From an uncultured Flavobacteriales bacterium (GTDB lineage: Bacteria; Bacteroidota; Bacteroidia; Flavobacteriales; Weeksellaceae): a stretch of DNA of 8,268 bases. Under the pieces are notes generated by a model. It was not told the DNA's origin. It saw only the letters and a program-made list of their open reading frames with translations, and made no database searches. Below, in pieces: positions 1 through 6,930 of this stretch; the first letter of the stretch is position 1; each line of letters opens with the position of its first letter. The position numbers were made by a program, and so were the translations under genes. The stretch spans positions 1 to 8,268 of the forward strand of contig CALFIE010000084.1 of the NCBI GenBank assembly GCA_937876095.1, read 5' to 3'.

Positions 1-6
1 TAAACA

Positions 7-14
7 CAAAGATA
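7..14 (-). promoter_or_regulatory. Possible -7 promoter element for a gene left of the window
   Basis: On the minus strand the octamer reads TATCTTTG, a full match to the Bacteroidota -7 consensus TANNTTTG. It points leftwards, out of the window, and lies beyond the 3' end of the minus-strand aminotransferase gene. The likely reading is the promoter of the next minus-strand gene, which is not in view. I see no TTG at the -33 spacing, so this rests on the octamer and its position. Confidence 0.35.
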
Positions 15-50
15 ATAAAAATTAGGCTATTTTACGGATATTCATATTTT

Positions 51-73
51 TTTTTTCATTATTAATGAAAAAA
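51..73. other. A/T hairpin downstream of the aminotransferase gene
   Basis: A perfect 10-bp inverted repeat (TTTTTTCATT / AATGAAAAAA, loop ATT) lies about 40 bases past the stop of the minus-strand gene. It could stop transcription or protect the mRNA 3' end. It is not a textbook intrinsic terminator: the stem is nearly all A/T, and on the minus strand it is followed by A's, not T's. Confidence 0.3.
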
Positions 74-111
74 TGAATTGTTGAAATCCCTATCTATCTT
101 CTTAACCTTTT

Positions 112-1482
112 TTATTTATTTAGAAGCGATTTTGCAAATGCAATGAAAAAGTCCAAATCTTTTTTAATTGTAGCAATTCCTACCGAAATTCTGGTTGCGC
201 CGCGCATTTTTCCGAGGTAAGACATCATATCTTTGTAGTCGCCATTTTGGTGACTGCTGTAATATTTTGCCAATTCGTGATCAGTAAGACAATTATTGGT
301 TTCATCTATTCCCGGATTACAAAAGCAACCAGAGCGCAAAGATATTTTCTGTTGGTTCGCCAATTCTTCTATCTGCTCAAAATTGTATCTACCGCCAATT
401 TCGTTGTAAAATCCTAAAATCATAGTTCCACCAATATTTTGATGATCATTTGGTCCAAAAATTTGAATTAAATTTTTACCACTATCATGTTTCAGATTTT
501 GTAAATTGTTGTACAAATATTTTCGTAAACTGCTGATTCGTTCATTAATTTTTTCAACTCCAATTTCGTCTATGTAATCCAAACCGATTTTCACGGCAGG
601 AATGTCTAGATAATTCAGTGTGCCATCTTCAAAACGTTCATGATTATTAATAAGGAAATGATTGATTGCATTTACCGACACCAAACTCACTGTTCCACCT
701 GCAAACCAAGGTTTTTGTAATTTTTGAAAAGTATCTTTCCGAAGCAAAAGACAACCAATTCCTGTTGGGAAACCGAAAATTTTGTAAAACGAAACACAAA
801 CAAAATTGGGTTGGTGTTTTTTCAAGTCCAATCTGTTGGTTGGTACAAATGCGGCTGCATCTAGCAAAACGTCCCAACCATTTTCTTGTGCTTTTTCTAT
901 CCAATCCAGATCGTGTTTCACACCAGAAACGTTGGATTGCGCAGGAAAAGCGAATAATTTGTGCTCGCAATCGTCTTTCTTTTCTAATTTTTCGGAAATG
1001 AATTCTGAATCTAACCGCAAATTCTCATAATAAATAGGAGCATAAGTTACTTTGCCATATTTTGCAAGGCAAAATTGCCGAATTCCGTTCACCGAATTGT
1101 GATTATCTGCTAACAACAAAAATTTTGAATTGGCAGAAAAAGGATAACTTTCTCCTACAATTTTCAGTGCATTGGATGCATTTTGAGTAAAAACACAATA
1201 GTAATCTTCTGCATTGAAAAACGCAATCACCTTTTCTCGGGCTTCTTCTACCAATTTAGTTGCTAGTTGCGAAGATGGATTGGTAGAATGTGGATTCCCC
1301 AAAACATTACTGATGAGCAAATCCTGATGTTCCAAAAGTTGAGATTTTGCGTAGAGATTTCCTCCGGTAAAATCCAAGTAAGTATGAGAATCTTTGTCGA
1401 GTCTTTTGTACTCTACGTTTCGCAGGATTTCAAAGAAATCATTGTGAGCTAAAATTTCAGATTTTTCGGTTGCGGAAATCAT
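112..1482 (-). CDS. Class V aminotransferase, molybdenum-cofactor-sulfurase-like
   Basis: This 456-residue PLP enzyme has the aminotransferase class V / cysteine desulfurase fold. The PLP lysine should be K234 in SFYKIFGFPTGIG, a segment typical of the N-terminal half of molybdenum cofactor sulfurases. D208 (LLDAAAF) would contact the PLP ring nitrogen and H128 (ADNHNS) would stack on it. Near the C-terminus SLRSGCFCNPG (381-391) carries C386 and C388, the place of the sulfur-carrying cysteine in MoCo sulfurases. YLDFTGGNLY (35-44), LGNPHS (61-66) and FEDGTLNYL (284-292) also fit that branch. Family members take sulfur from L-cysteine as an enzyme persulfide. Unlike eukaryotic MoCo sulfurase there is no C-terminal MOSC domain, so the acceptor is unknown; a desulfurase or lyase acting on another substrate is possible. 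The ATG start sits 13 bases beyond a perfect -7 element. The fold is near certain, the substrate is not. Confidence 0.88.
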   Translation of the reverse strand: MISATEKSEILAHNDFFEILRNVEYKRLDKDSHTYLDFTGGNLYAKSQLLEHQDLLISNVLGNPHSTNPSSQLATKLVEEAREKVIAFFNAEDYYCVFTQNASNALKIVGESYPFSANSKFLLLADNHNSVNGIRQFCLAKYGKVTYAPIYYENLRLDSEFISEKLEKKDDCEHKLFAFPAQSNVSGVKHDLDWIEKAQENGWDVLLDAAAFVPTNRLDLKKHQPNFVCVSFYKIFGFPTGIGCLLLRKDTFQKLQKPWFAGGTVSLVSVNAINHFLINNHERFEDGTLNYLDIPAVKIGLDYIDEIGVEKINERISSLRKYLYNNLQNLKHDSGKNLIQIFGPNDHQNIGGTMILGFYNEIGGRYNFEQIEELANQQKISLRSGCFCNPGIDETNNCLTDHELAKYYSSHQNGDYKDMMSYLGKMRGATRISVGIATIKKDLDFFIAFAKSLLNK

Positions 1483-1495
1483 AAAGGCATTTTGT

Positions 1496-1503
1496 CAAAT
1501 ATA
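1496..1503 (-). promoter_or_regulatory. -7 promoter element of the aminotransferase gene
   Basis: The minus strand reads TATATTTG, matching TANNTTTG. Thirteen bases separate it from the ATG, so the mRNA leader would be only about 6 to 10 bases. No TTG is found 17-23 bases upstream, where the terminator hairpin of the preceding gene lies instead. Confidence 0.6.
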
Positions 1504-1531
1504 AAAAAAATCATAGATATTCTATGATTTT
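1503..1531 (-). terminator. Intrinsic terminator of the alcohol dehydrogenase gene
   Basis: A perfect 11-bp stem (1507-1517 paired with 1521-1531) closes on a 3-base loop. Read on the minus strand it runs into a run of eight T's, four of them in the stem. It lies 49 bases past the dehydrogenase stop codon, in the right orientation to end that transcript. The stem has only two G-C pairs (core ATCATAGA/TCTATGAT), so efficiency may be moderate. Its T-run touches the -7 element of the next gene. Confidence 0.6.
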
Positions 1532-1579
1532 CTTTAGTTTTTAGTGAAAAAGTTTGCTTCAATCTTAATGAAAAGAAAA

Positions 1580-2743
1580 CTAATAACTCATTGCAACAAT
1601 TTTTTCGGCGTCTTCAGGTTTTACCATTCTGTTTTCGCCTAATCCTAACCAATTTCTTTGGATAAAATTGTTTTTAATTTTTTCGGCAGTACCTTCATAT
1701 TGATTAGTATATTCTGATAATTTCGTTTGGATATGTAAAGAATGGAAAAATCCTTCTAATTTTTGAATTGCTATGATTGCTTTTTCATCGGTAGAACCGG
1801 ATTGAATATTCCAAACGCGTTCTGCATATTGCGCCAATTTTTGTTTCTTTGCTTGGAAATTATATCTATAATGTGATGGTGCAATTATTGCCAAAGTTCT
1901 TGCGTGATCTATACCAAACATCGCCGTCAATTCGTGGCCAATTCCGTGTACAGCCCAATCTGTAGGTACTCCTTTTTGTATTAGACCATTCAGAGCCATG
2001 GTACAACACCACATAAAATTTCCTGCCGCATTGTAATCGAACTCATCACTCATCATTTTCGGAGCAATTTCTTGCAAAGTTTGCAAAATACTTTCAGAAA
2101 ATCGGTCTTGCAAAGATGCAGAAGTAGGGTAGGTCATATATTGCTCCAGAACGTGTGTATAAGCATCGGTAATTCCGTTGGCAATTTGTTTTTTGGGAAT
2201 CGAGCGAATAACTTCGGGATCTAGAATAGAAAATTGCGGGAACAAACCAGGACCTCCCATTCCTAATTTTTCGCCAGTTGCACGTCTAGAAACTACTGCT
2301 CCAGAATTCATTTCAGAACCAGTTGCAGGCAAAGTAAGTACACTCGCAAAAGGCAATGCTTTACCTTCTTCAGTTCTGATGGCGTTTTTCAAAATTTCCC
2401 AAGATTCTCCGTCGTAATTGGCTGCAGCTGCCAAAAATTTGGTTCCATCTATTACAGAACCACCACCAACTGCCAAAAGAAAATTTATATTTTTTTGTTT
2501 GATAACTTTCAGCGCTTCTAGCAAGACTTCGTATTCGGGATTGGCAGGAATTCCGCCAAATTCTTCAAAAGAAAAACCTTCTAAAGCAGCAACTACTTGA
2601 TCGTAAACTCCATTAGTTTTAATACTTCCACCTCCGTACAACAGTAGGATTTGGGAATTTTTTGGTATTTCATTAGCAATTTTTGAGATGGTATCTTTAC
2701 CAAAAATTATTTTTGTTGGATTTTTAAATTCAAAATTGAGCAT
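1580..2743 (-). CDS. yqhD: Iron-containing alcohol dehydrogenase, YqhD/butanol-dehydrogenase type
   Basis: This is a 387-residue group III (metal-dependent) alcohol dehydrogenase, the same length as E. coli YqhD, and probably a cytosolic NADPH-dependent aldehyde reductase. The N-terminal nucleotide-binding half carries YGGGS (36-40, where YqhD contacts the NADP 2'-phosphate), GGGSVIDGTK (93-102) and LPATGSEMN (138-146). The four metal ligands fall in place in the helical C-terminal half: D193 and H197 in DAYTHVLEQY, H266 in AVHGIGHE and H280 in GIDHART. No key residue is missing. Family members reduce short-chain, often toxic aldehydes such as those from lipid peroxidation to alcohols, so detoxification is the likely role; the physiological substrate cannot be read from sequence. 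The gene is divergent from era, starts at an ATG 16 bases after its -7 element, and ends before its own hairpin, so it appears monocistronic. Confidence 0.93.
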   Translation of the reverse strand: MLNFEFKNPTKIIFGKDTISKIANEIPKNSQILLLYGGGSIKTNGVYDQVVAALEGFSFEEFGGIPANPEYEVLLEALKVIKQKNINFLLAVGGGSVIDGTKFLAAAANYDGESWEILKNAIRTEEGKALPFASVLTLPATGSEMNSGAVVSRRATGEKLGMGGPGLFPQFSILDPEVIRSIPKKQIANGITDAYTHVLEQYMTYPTSASLQDRFSESILQTLQEIAPKMMSDEFDYNAAGNFMWCCTMALNGLIQKGVPTDWAVHGIGHELTAMFGIDHARTLAIIAPSHYRYNFQAKKQKLAQYAERVWNIQSGSTDEKAIIAIQKLEGFFHSLHIQTKLSEYTNQYEGTAEKIKNNFIQRNWLGLGENRMVKPEDAEKIVAMSY

Positions 2744-2759
2744 AGGTATAAATTTTGGT

Positions 2760-2793
2760 CAAAAGTAAAGAAAATTTACATTAAAATCTTCAA
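2760..2793 (-). promoter_or_regulatory. Promoter of the alcohol dehydrogenase gene
   Basis: On the minus strand TACTTTTG (2767-2760) matches TANNTTTG. A TTG (2793-2791) lies 23 bases upstream of it, at the long end of the spacing accepted for flavobacterial -33 elements. The leader to the ATG would be about 10 bases. Confidence 0.6.
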
Positions 2794-2846
2794 GGTAAAA
2801 TTGAAAACATGATTATTGATGAATAGAAAAAAGTCATTATAAACAG

Positions 2847-2879
2847 TTGGTTTTTACAATATAGATTTCATTACCTTTG
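2847..2879 (+). promoter_or_regulatory. Promoter of era
   Basis: TTG at 2847-2849 and TACCTTTG at 2872-2879 form a -33/-7 pair with 22 bases between them, a good fit to the flavobacterial housekeeping promoter. Transcription would begin near 2884, giving an A-rich leader of under 20 bases with no Shine-Dalgarno sequence before the GTG start at 2902. Confidence 0.65.
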
Positions 2880-2901
2880 CAAAAACAAAAAAATAGAATT
2901 C

Positions 2902-3780
2902 GTGGGACACAAAGCAGGATTTGTAAATATCGTAGGAAAACCAAATGCTGGGAAATCTACGCTCCTCAATCAATTGATGGGCGAGAAATTGGCAATCGTA
3001 ACGCAAAAAGCGCAGACTACAAGACACCGTATTTTTGGAATTTATAATGAGGAAGATTTGCAAATCGTTTTTTCTGATACTCCCGGAGTTTTGGAACCGA
3101 AATACGAGTTGCAAGAAAAAATGATGGATTTTGTGAAAGATTCTTTGCAAGATGCAGATGTTTTCTTATTTATAATCGATATCACCGATCGCGATGAACC
3201 CTCTGAATTTTTGATTGAAAAATTGAATAAAATTCCTGTTCCTGTTTTGATTTTGGTGAATAAAATAGATGCTTCTAACCAGGAAGATTTAGAAAAAGTA
3301 ATGGAATTTTGGCATCAGAAAATTCCAAAAGCAGAAATTTTGCCTATTTCTGCACTCAAAGCCTTCAATACCGAAGTGATTTTACCGAAACTGAAATCGA
3401 TGTTGCCCGAAAATCCACCATATTACGACAAAGACCAATTCACCGATAAATCGGAACGTTTCTTCGTAAACGAAGCAATTCGTGAAAAAATTTTGTTGAA
3501 CTACGATAAAGAAATTCCGTACTCGGTAGAAGTAGTGACAGAAGTTTTCAAAGAAAAAGAAAATGCCATTGTGATAGATGCTGTAATCTACGTAGAAAGA
3601 GAAACTCAAAAAGGTATTTTAATTGGACATAAAGGTGAAATGATAAAGAAAGTTGGGACTGAAGCCAGACTAGATCTAGAGAAATTTTTTGGTAAAAAAA
3701 TTCATTTGAGTCTTTTTGTAAAAGTGAAAAAAGATTGGCGAAAAAATGATCGAGATTTGAAAAATTTCGGATATAGATAG
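2902..3780 (+). CDS. era: GTPase Era
   Basis: Era is an essential GTPase that binds the 3' end of 16S rRNA and helps mature the 30S ribosomal subunit; it acts in the cytosol and at the membrane. All GTPase boxes are present: G1 GKPNAGKS (12-19), G2 threonines at 39-40 (KAQTTRHR), G3 DTPG (59-62), G4 NKID (120-123) and G5 SAL (150-152). The C-terminal KH RNA-binding domain shows GHKG (242-245), the GxxG loop, followed by a basic tail. The length of 292 is normal for the family. The start is GTG: the conserved KAGFVNIVG strand begins three residues in, and no ATG lies in frame between the promoter and this codon. The A-rich leader lacks a Shine-Dalgarno sequence. Near the end, 3751-3769 can fold into an 8-bp hairpin with one G-U pair, and a T-rich stretch follows the stop. 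Confidence 0.97.
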   Translation: MGHKAGFVNIVGKPNAGKSTLLNQLMGEKLAIVTQKAQTTRHRIFGIYNEEDLQIVFSDTPGVLEPKYELQEKMMDFVKDSLQDADVFLFIIDITDRDEPSEFLIEKLNKIPVPVLILVNKIDASNQEDLEKVMEFWHQKIPKAEILPISALKAFNTEVILPKLKSMLPENPPYYDKDQFTDKSERFFVNEAIREKILLNYDKEIPYSVEVVTEVFKEKENAIVIDAVIYVERETQKGILIGHKGEMIKKVGTEARLDLEKFFGKKIHLSLFVKVKKDWRKNDRDLKNFGYR

Positions 3781-3821
3781 CTTTTTTTTATTAAATTATT
3801 TTTTATTTTTAGTTTTTTTTA

Positions 3822-3829
3822 TAAATTTG
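3822..3829 (+). promoter_or_regulatory. -7 promoter element of the DoxX-family gene
   Basis: TAAATTTG matches TANNTTTG and ends 13 bases before the ATG, so the leader would be under 11 bases. The T-rich upstream sequence (3782-3821) has no TTG, so the -33 element is absent or degenerate. The site suggests that this gene can be transcribed apart from era. Confidence 0.55.
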
Positions 3830-3842
3830 TCAAAAATAAATA

Positions 3843-4256
3843 ATGAAAGTATTTTATTTTGGAAATTCACTTCCAGTATTTTCTAATGTTTTATTATTAA
3901 TTATCAGAGTATTCATAGGATTTGCTATGTTAACTCATGGATTCCCAAAATTACAACAATTGATTTCTGGTACAGAAATTAAATTTTTCAATTTATTAGG
4001 ATTAGGAGATAAATATACCTTAATTTTAGCAGTTTTTGCAGAATTTGCTTGTTCTATTTTTGTTATTTTAGGTTTGTTTACAAGATGGGCTTTGTTTTTC
4101 TTAATCATCACTATGTCTGTTGCTGGATTACTTGTGCATGGAAGTGATGCTTTTGAAAAAAGAGAATTAAGTTTGCTTTATTTAGCTGTTTATGTACTTT
4201 TTTTGGTAATAGGTCCAGGTAAATTTTCTATTGATCAATTAATTCGCAATAAATAA
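3843..4256 (+). CDS. DoxX family membrane protein
   Basis: This 137-residue protein is mostly hydrophobic, with four likely membrane helices at roughly 13-36, 56-79, 82-100 and 108-124, and no cleavable signal peptide. The first helix ends in THGFPKL (31-37). The second carries an acidic residue in AEFACSIFVILGLFTR (66-81), and GPGKFSID (124-131) comes near the end. This is the DoxX/DoxD-like pattern. Relatives are linked to thiosulfate:quinone oxidoreductase subunits and oxidative-stress membrane complexes, but most have no proven activity, so I give no reaction. It lies 62 bases after era with its own -7 element and converges on MATE. Its leucine codons are mainly TTA (16 of 25 by eye), unlike era, which prefers TTG. 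ATG is the only sensible start. Confidence 0.85.
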   Translation: MKVFYFGNSLPVFSNVLLLIIRVFIGFAMLTHGFPKLQQLISGTEIKFFNLLGLGDKYTLILAVFAEFACSIFVILGLFTRWALFFLIITMSVAGLLVHGSDAFEKRELSLLYLAVYVLFLVIGPGKFSIDQLIRNK

Positions 4257-4293
4257 TATTACTACATTTTTTTATTATTTAAATGAACAAGAG

Positions 4294-5658
4294 TTAAGTG
4301 TGCAATCTGATTTTCTTACCAGAAAGTTTTAGAAATCTGATGACCAAAAGCACGGCTGAAACCGTAAGTCCAAGTCCAAGTGCAATCCACATTCCAAAAG
4401 CACCCATTTCTAGAGTTACACATAGGTAAAAACCAAGCGGAATTGCAATCAACCAATACGCAATAAAGGTAATTATGGATGGAATCTTCACATCTTGTAA
4501 ACCTCGCAAACTACCAAGTGCAGTTACTTGAATTCCGTCTGATAATTGGAAAAGCGCTGCAATTATCAATAATTTGGAAGCCAAAAGTACGACTTCTATG
4601 TCTTCTGGTTTGGTGAAAAAAGTGGGTAAAATGTCACGACCAAAAATAAAAATCAAACCACAGAAAAACATAAAAATAAAAACAATTTTCAGGTTGTTGA
4701 TGCCTACTTTTTGTAATTCTACGAAATTCTTTTCGCCCAGTTTTCTACCAATCATCACTGTAGAAGCTACACTAAAACCAATACACAGATTGAAGGTAAA
4801 AGATGCCATAGAAAGCGCAATTTGGTGAGACGCAATATCTTTTGCAGAAATCAAACCACAGATAAATGCAGCCGCTGCAAATGCGGTAACCTCAAAAAAC
4901 ATTTGCAAGGCAGTAGGAAATCCCAATTTGATCATTTTCTGGAACATTTCTTCTGAAAATTCTGCAATTTTCAAAGAAAAATCTTTGATATATCGTTTGG
5001 TTTTTTCTTGTTTTAGAAGTACGAAGTACAAAAAAATCATCATGAAAATTCTGGCTATTAAACTTGCCAATGCAGAACCTTGAACTCCCATTGCTGGAAT
5101 CCCAAAAAGTCCTTTTATGAAAATATAATTCAGAAAAACATTGATGATGTTTGCAATAATTGTGGCTTTGGTAACCCCAATTGTATAAGACAAACCTTCT
5201 GAAACTTCCCGTAGTGTTTGGAAAGCCATAAATGGTAGGATACTTATGGTCATTATCAACAGAAAATTAGAAGTATCGGGTATAATTTCTTTGGGTTGGT
5301 CTAAATGGTAGAGTAGCGGAAGTCCTGCAAAAAGCAGCAACATCAGTATCAATCCTACGCTTAAATTGATGATAAAACCATGTCTGAAAACTGAATTTAT
5401 TTTCTGATGATCGTTTTGCGAATGAGCCTCAGAAACCAAAGGTGGAATTGCGAAAGAAAATCCCAATGCAAATACAAAAATCGAGAAAAAAACAGCGTTT
5501 CCTAGCGAAACCGAAGCCAATGCTTTTGCTCCAAGTAATTTCCCAACAATGATATTGTCAAACAAATTTACAGAAACCTGACCTACCTGTGTCAACATTA
5601 CTGGTAGTGCTAATTTCAAACATTCTCGGGTATAGTTTTTATGGAGTAGAAGATTCAT
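4294..5658 (-). CDS. MATE family efflux transporter
   Basis: This 454-residue polytopic inner-membrane protein of the MATE (NorM-like) superfamily should export drugs or metabolites by Na+ or H+ antiport. The sequence fits two six-helix bundles, about 12 helices in all. Near the N-terminus of the ATG-started protein are LALPVMLTQVGQVSVNLFDN and VGKLLGAKALASVSLGN, typical of helices 1 and 2. The second half has the matching ASHQIALSMASFTFNLCIGF and STVMIGRKLGE. I chose the ATG at 5658. A TTG at 5676 would add six residues, but it lies inside the T-run of the hairpin at 5675-5707 and the extension (LTIPY) adds nothing typical. The substrate is unknown. Promoter candidates are weak: AAAGTTTG (5707-5700, one mismatch) or TAGTTTTG at 5753-5760 inside the upstream gene. 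The 3' end lies 37 bases from the DoxX stop, convergent. Confidence 0.92.
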   Translation of the reverse strand: MNLLLHKNYTRECLKLALPVMLTQVGQVSVNLFDNIIVGKLLGAKALASVSLGNAVFFSIFVFALGFSFAIPPLVSEAHSQNDHQKINSVFRHGFIINLSVGLILMLLLFAGLPLLYHLDQPKEIIPDTSNFLLIMTISILPFMAFQTLREVSEGLSYTIGVTKATIIANIINVFLNYIFIKGLFGIPAMGVQGSALASLIARIFMMIFLYFVLLKQEKTKRYIKDFSLKIAEFSEEMFQKMIKLGFPTALQMFFEVTAFAAAAFICGLISAKDIASHQIALSMASFTFNLCIGFSVASTVMIGRKLGEKNFVELQKVGINNLKIVFIFMFFCGLIFIFGRDILPTFFTKPEDIEVVLLASKLLIIAALFQLSDGIQVTALGSLRGLQDVKIPSIITFIAYWLIAIPLGFYLCVTLEMGAFGMWIALGLGLTVSAVLLVIRFLKLSGKKIRLHT

Positions 5659-5674
5659 ATATGGTATGGTCAAC

Positions 5675-5707
5675 AAAAAAGTCTGCGTTGGTAGTTCCGC
5701 AAACTTT
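5675..5707 (-). terminator. Terminator-like hairpin between the response regulator and MATE genes
   Basis: On the minus strand a 10-bp stem (5707-5698 with 5687-5678, one G-U pair, core TGCG/CGCA) closes on a 10-base loop and runs into six T's, three of them in the stem, at 5680-5675. It is 34 bases past the response-regulator stop, the usual place for an intrinsic terminator. It also lies directly upstream of the MATE start codon, so it could instead limit read-through into MATE. Confidence 0.7.
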
Positions 5708-5741
5708 TATTATAAAATTTTTAACTATTTTTTGTGTAAAA

Positions 5742-6926
5742 TTATTTTCTTACAAAACTAGCTACATCTTCTGCAGAAACAGGATTAGAACCTAAAATAA
5801 TCAATCGTTCTACCACATTTCTAAGTTCTCTAATATTACCAGTCCAACTGTATTCTTTCAGAGCTTCTAGTGCTTTTGGATCAAATTCTTTAACAGCATT
5901 ACCATGCTCATCAGAAATAATGGCCGCAAAATGTTGCACTAAAAGTGGAATATCTTCTTTTCTGTCTTCTAAAGAAGGAACCTGGATTTCTATAACCGAT
6001 AATCTGTGAAATAAATCCTCACGAAAACGACCTTGTTCTATTTCTTTTTGCAAATTTTTGTTGGTTGCTGCAATTACACGTACATCAACTTTTATTTCTT
6101 TGTCGCTACCAACTGGTGAAACTCGGCTTTCTTGCAATGCGCGCAATACTTTTGCTTGAGCTACCAAACTCATATCTCCAATTTCATCTAGAAAAATGGT
6201 GCCATTGTTTGATAATTCAAATTTACCTTGTTTATCTTTTATAGCACCTGTGAAACTGCCTTTTACATGTCCGAAAAGTTCAGACTCGATTAATTCCGAA
6301 GGAATTGCTGCGCAATTAACTTCAATCATAGGTCCTTTTGAACGTTCGCTTTGTGCATGTATTGCATGCGCAACCAATTCTTTTCCGGCTCCGTTTGGAC
6401 CAGTTATGAGTACTCTTGCATCAGAAGCAGCCACTTTTTCTATCATATCCTGAATTTTTTTCAGTGCAGGTGAATTCCCAATCATTTGATATTTTTTATT
6501 CACTTTTTTCTTCAGGGTGCTATTTTCTTTTTGCAATGTGGAATTGGTTTTTTGTAGACTACCTTTGTCTAGTGCATTTTTTACACTGGTTATTAATCTG
6601 TTGATATCAATAGGTTTAGAAATAAAATCATAAGCACCATCTTTCAGAGCATTTACAGCTGTTTCTATATCTGCATGTCCTGAAATGAGTACAAAAGTGG
6701 TATCTGGTTTTATCAGCAATGTTTGTTTCAGTAATTCGGTTCCCGAAAGTTTGGGCATCTTGATGTCAGAAATTACCAGTGTAAAATCCTCTTTTTCTAG
6801 AAGTTTATACGCTTCTAGACCATCTTCTGCAATGGCGAATTCATAGTCTCTTAATTCATCTGATAAAATACTGTGTAAAACACCTGAAATTGCTTTTTCG
6901 TCTTCTACTATTAATATTTTCTGCAT
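5742..6926 (-). CDS. Sigma-54-activating response regulator without a DNA-binding domain
   Basis: This 394-residue protein is a two-component response regulator of the NtrC type. The receiver domain (about 1-120) has the acidic pair E8/D9, phospho-acceptor D54 (VISDIKMP), S82 and K104. A linker (about 121-145) has leucines at 124, 131 and 138 and a repeated heptad (LQKTNST, LQKENST), so probably a short coiled coil. The AAA+ sigma-54-interaction domain follows: Walker A GPNGAGKE (176-183), loop GSFTGA (223-228; the usual form is GAFTGA), Walker B IFLDEI (244-249), AATN (286-289), FREDLFHRL (301-309) and WTGNIREL (361-368). It ends soon after this, without the roughly 50-80-residue Fis-type HTH of classical NtrC. 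Such forms occur in Bacteroidota as I recall, so this is probably native. It should remodel RNA polymerase-sigma-54 when phosphorylated. No partner kinase is adjacent. The ATG follows its -7 element by four bases. Confidence 0.93.
   Translation of the reverse strand: MQKILIVEDEKAISGVLHSILSDELRDYEFAIAEDGLEAYKLLEKEDFTLVISDIKMPKLSGTELLKQTLLIKPDTTFVLISGHADIETAVNALKDGAYDFISKPIDINRLITSVKNALDKGSLQKTNSTLQKENSTLKKKVNKKYQMIGNSPALKKIQDMIEKVAASDARVLITGPNGAGKELVAHAIHAQSERSKGPMIEVNCAAIPSELIESELFGHVKGSFTGAIKDKQGKFELSNNGTIFLDEIGDMSLVAQAKVLRALQESRVSPVGSDKEIKVDVRVIAATNKNLQKEIEQGRFREDLFHRLSVIEIQVPSLEDRKEDIPLLVQHFAAIISDEHGNAVKEFDPKALEALKEYSWTGNIRELRNVVERLIILGSNPVSAEDVASFVRK
5753..5760 (-). promoter_or_regulatory. 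Possible -7 element for MATE inside the response-regulator 3' end
   Basis: TAGTTTTG on the minus strand matches TANNTTTG and overlaps the last codons of the response-regulator gene. A transcript from here would have a leader of about 90 bases that includes the hairpin at 5675-5707. No -33 TTG is visible, so it may be chance. Confidence 0.25.
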
Positions 6927-6930
6927 AGCA

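Noticed and set aside
666..1001. Plus-strand open frames inside the aminotransferase, and similar frames inside the other genes
   Set aside because: They are antisense or shifted shadows of strongly supported genes and show no family motifs of their own.
3751..3789. Hairpin at the end of era (CGAGATTT/AAATTTCG) with T's after the stop as an intrinsic terminator
   Set aside because: The T-run begins 12 bases after the stem instead of directly after it, and the hairpin lies within coding sequence, so it is not a proper terminator.
5659..5676. TTG at 5676 as the MATE start
   Set aside because: It lies in the T-run of the hairpin at 5675-5707 and adds six residues before a good ATG at 5658. As I recall, related MATE proteins begin at the equivalent of that ATG.
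1580..5676. A stress or detoxification cluster made of the aldehyde reductase, DoxX and MATE
   Set aside because: The genes lie on both strands with era among them, separate promoters and a convergent boundary. Shared theme alone does not make a system.
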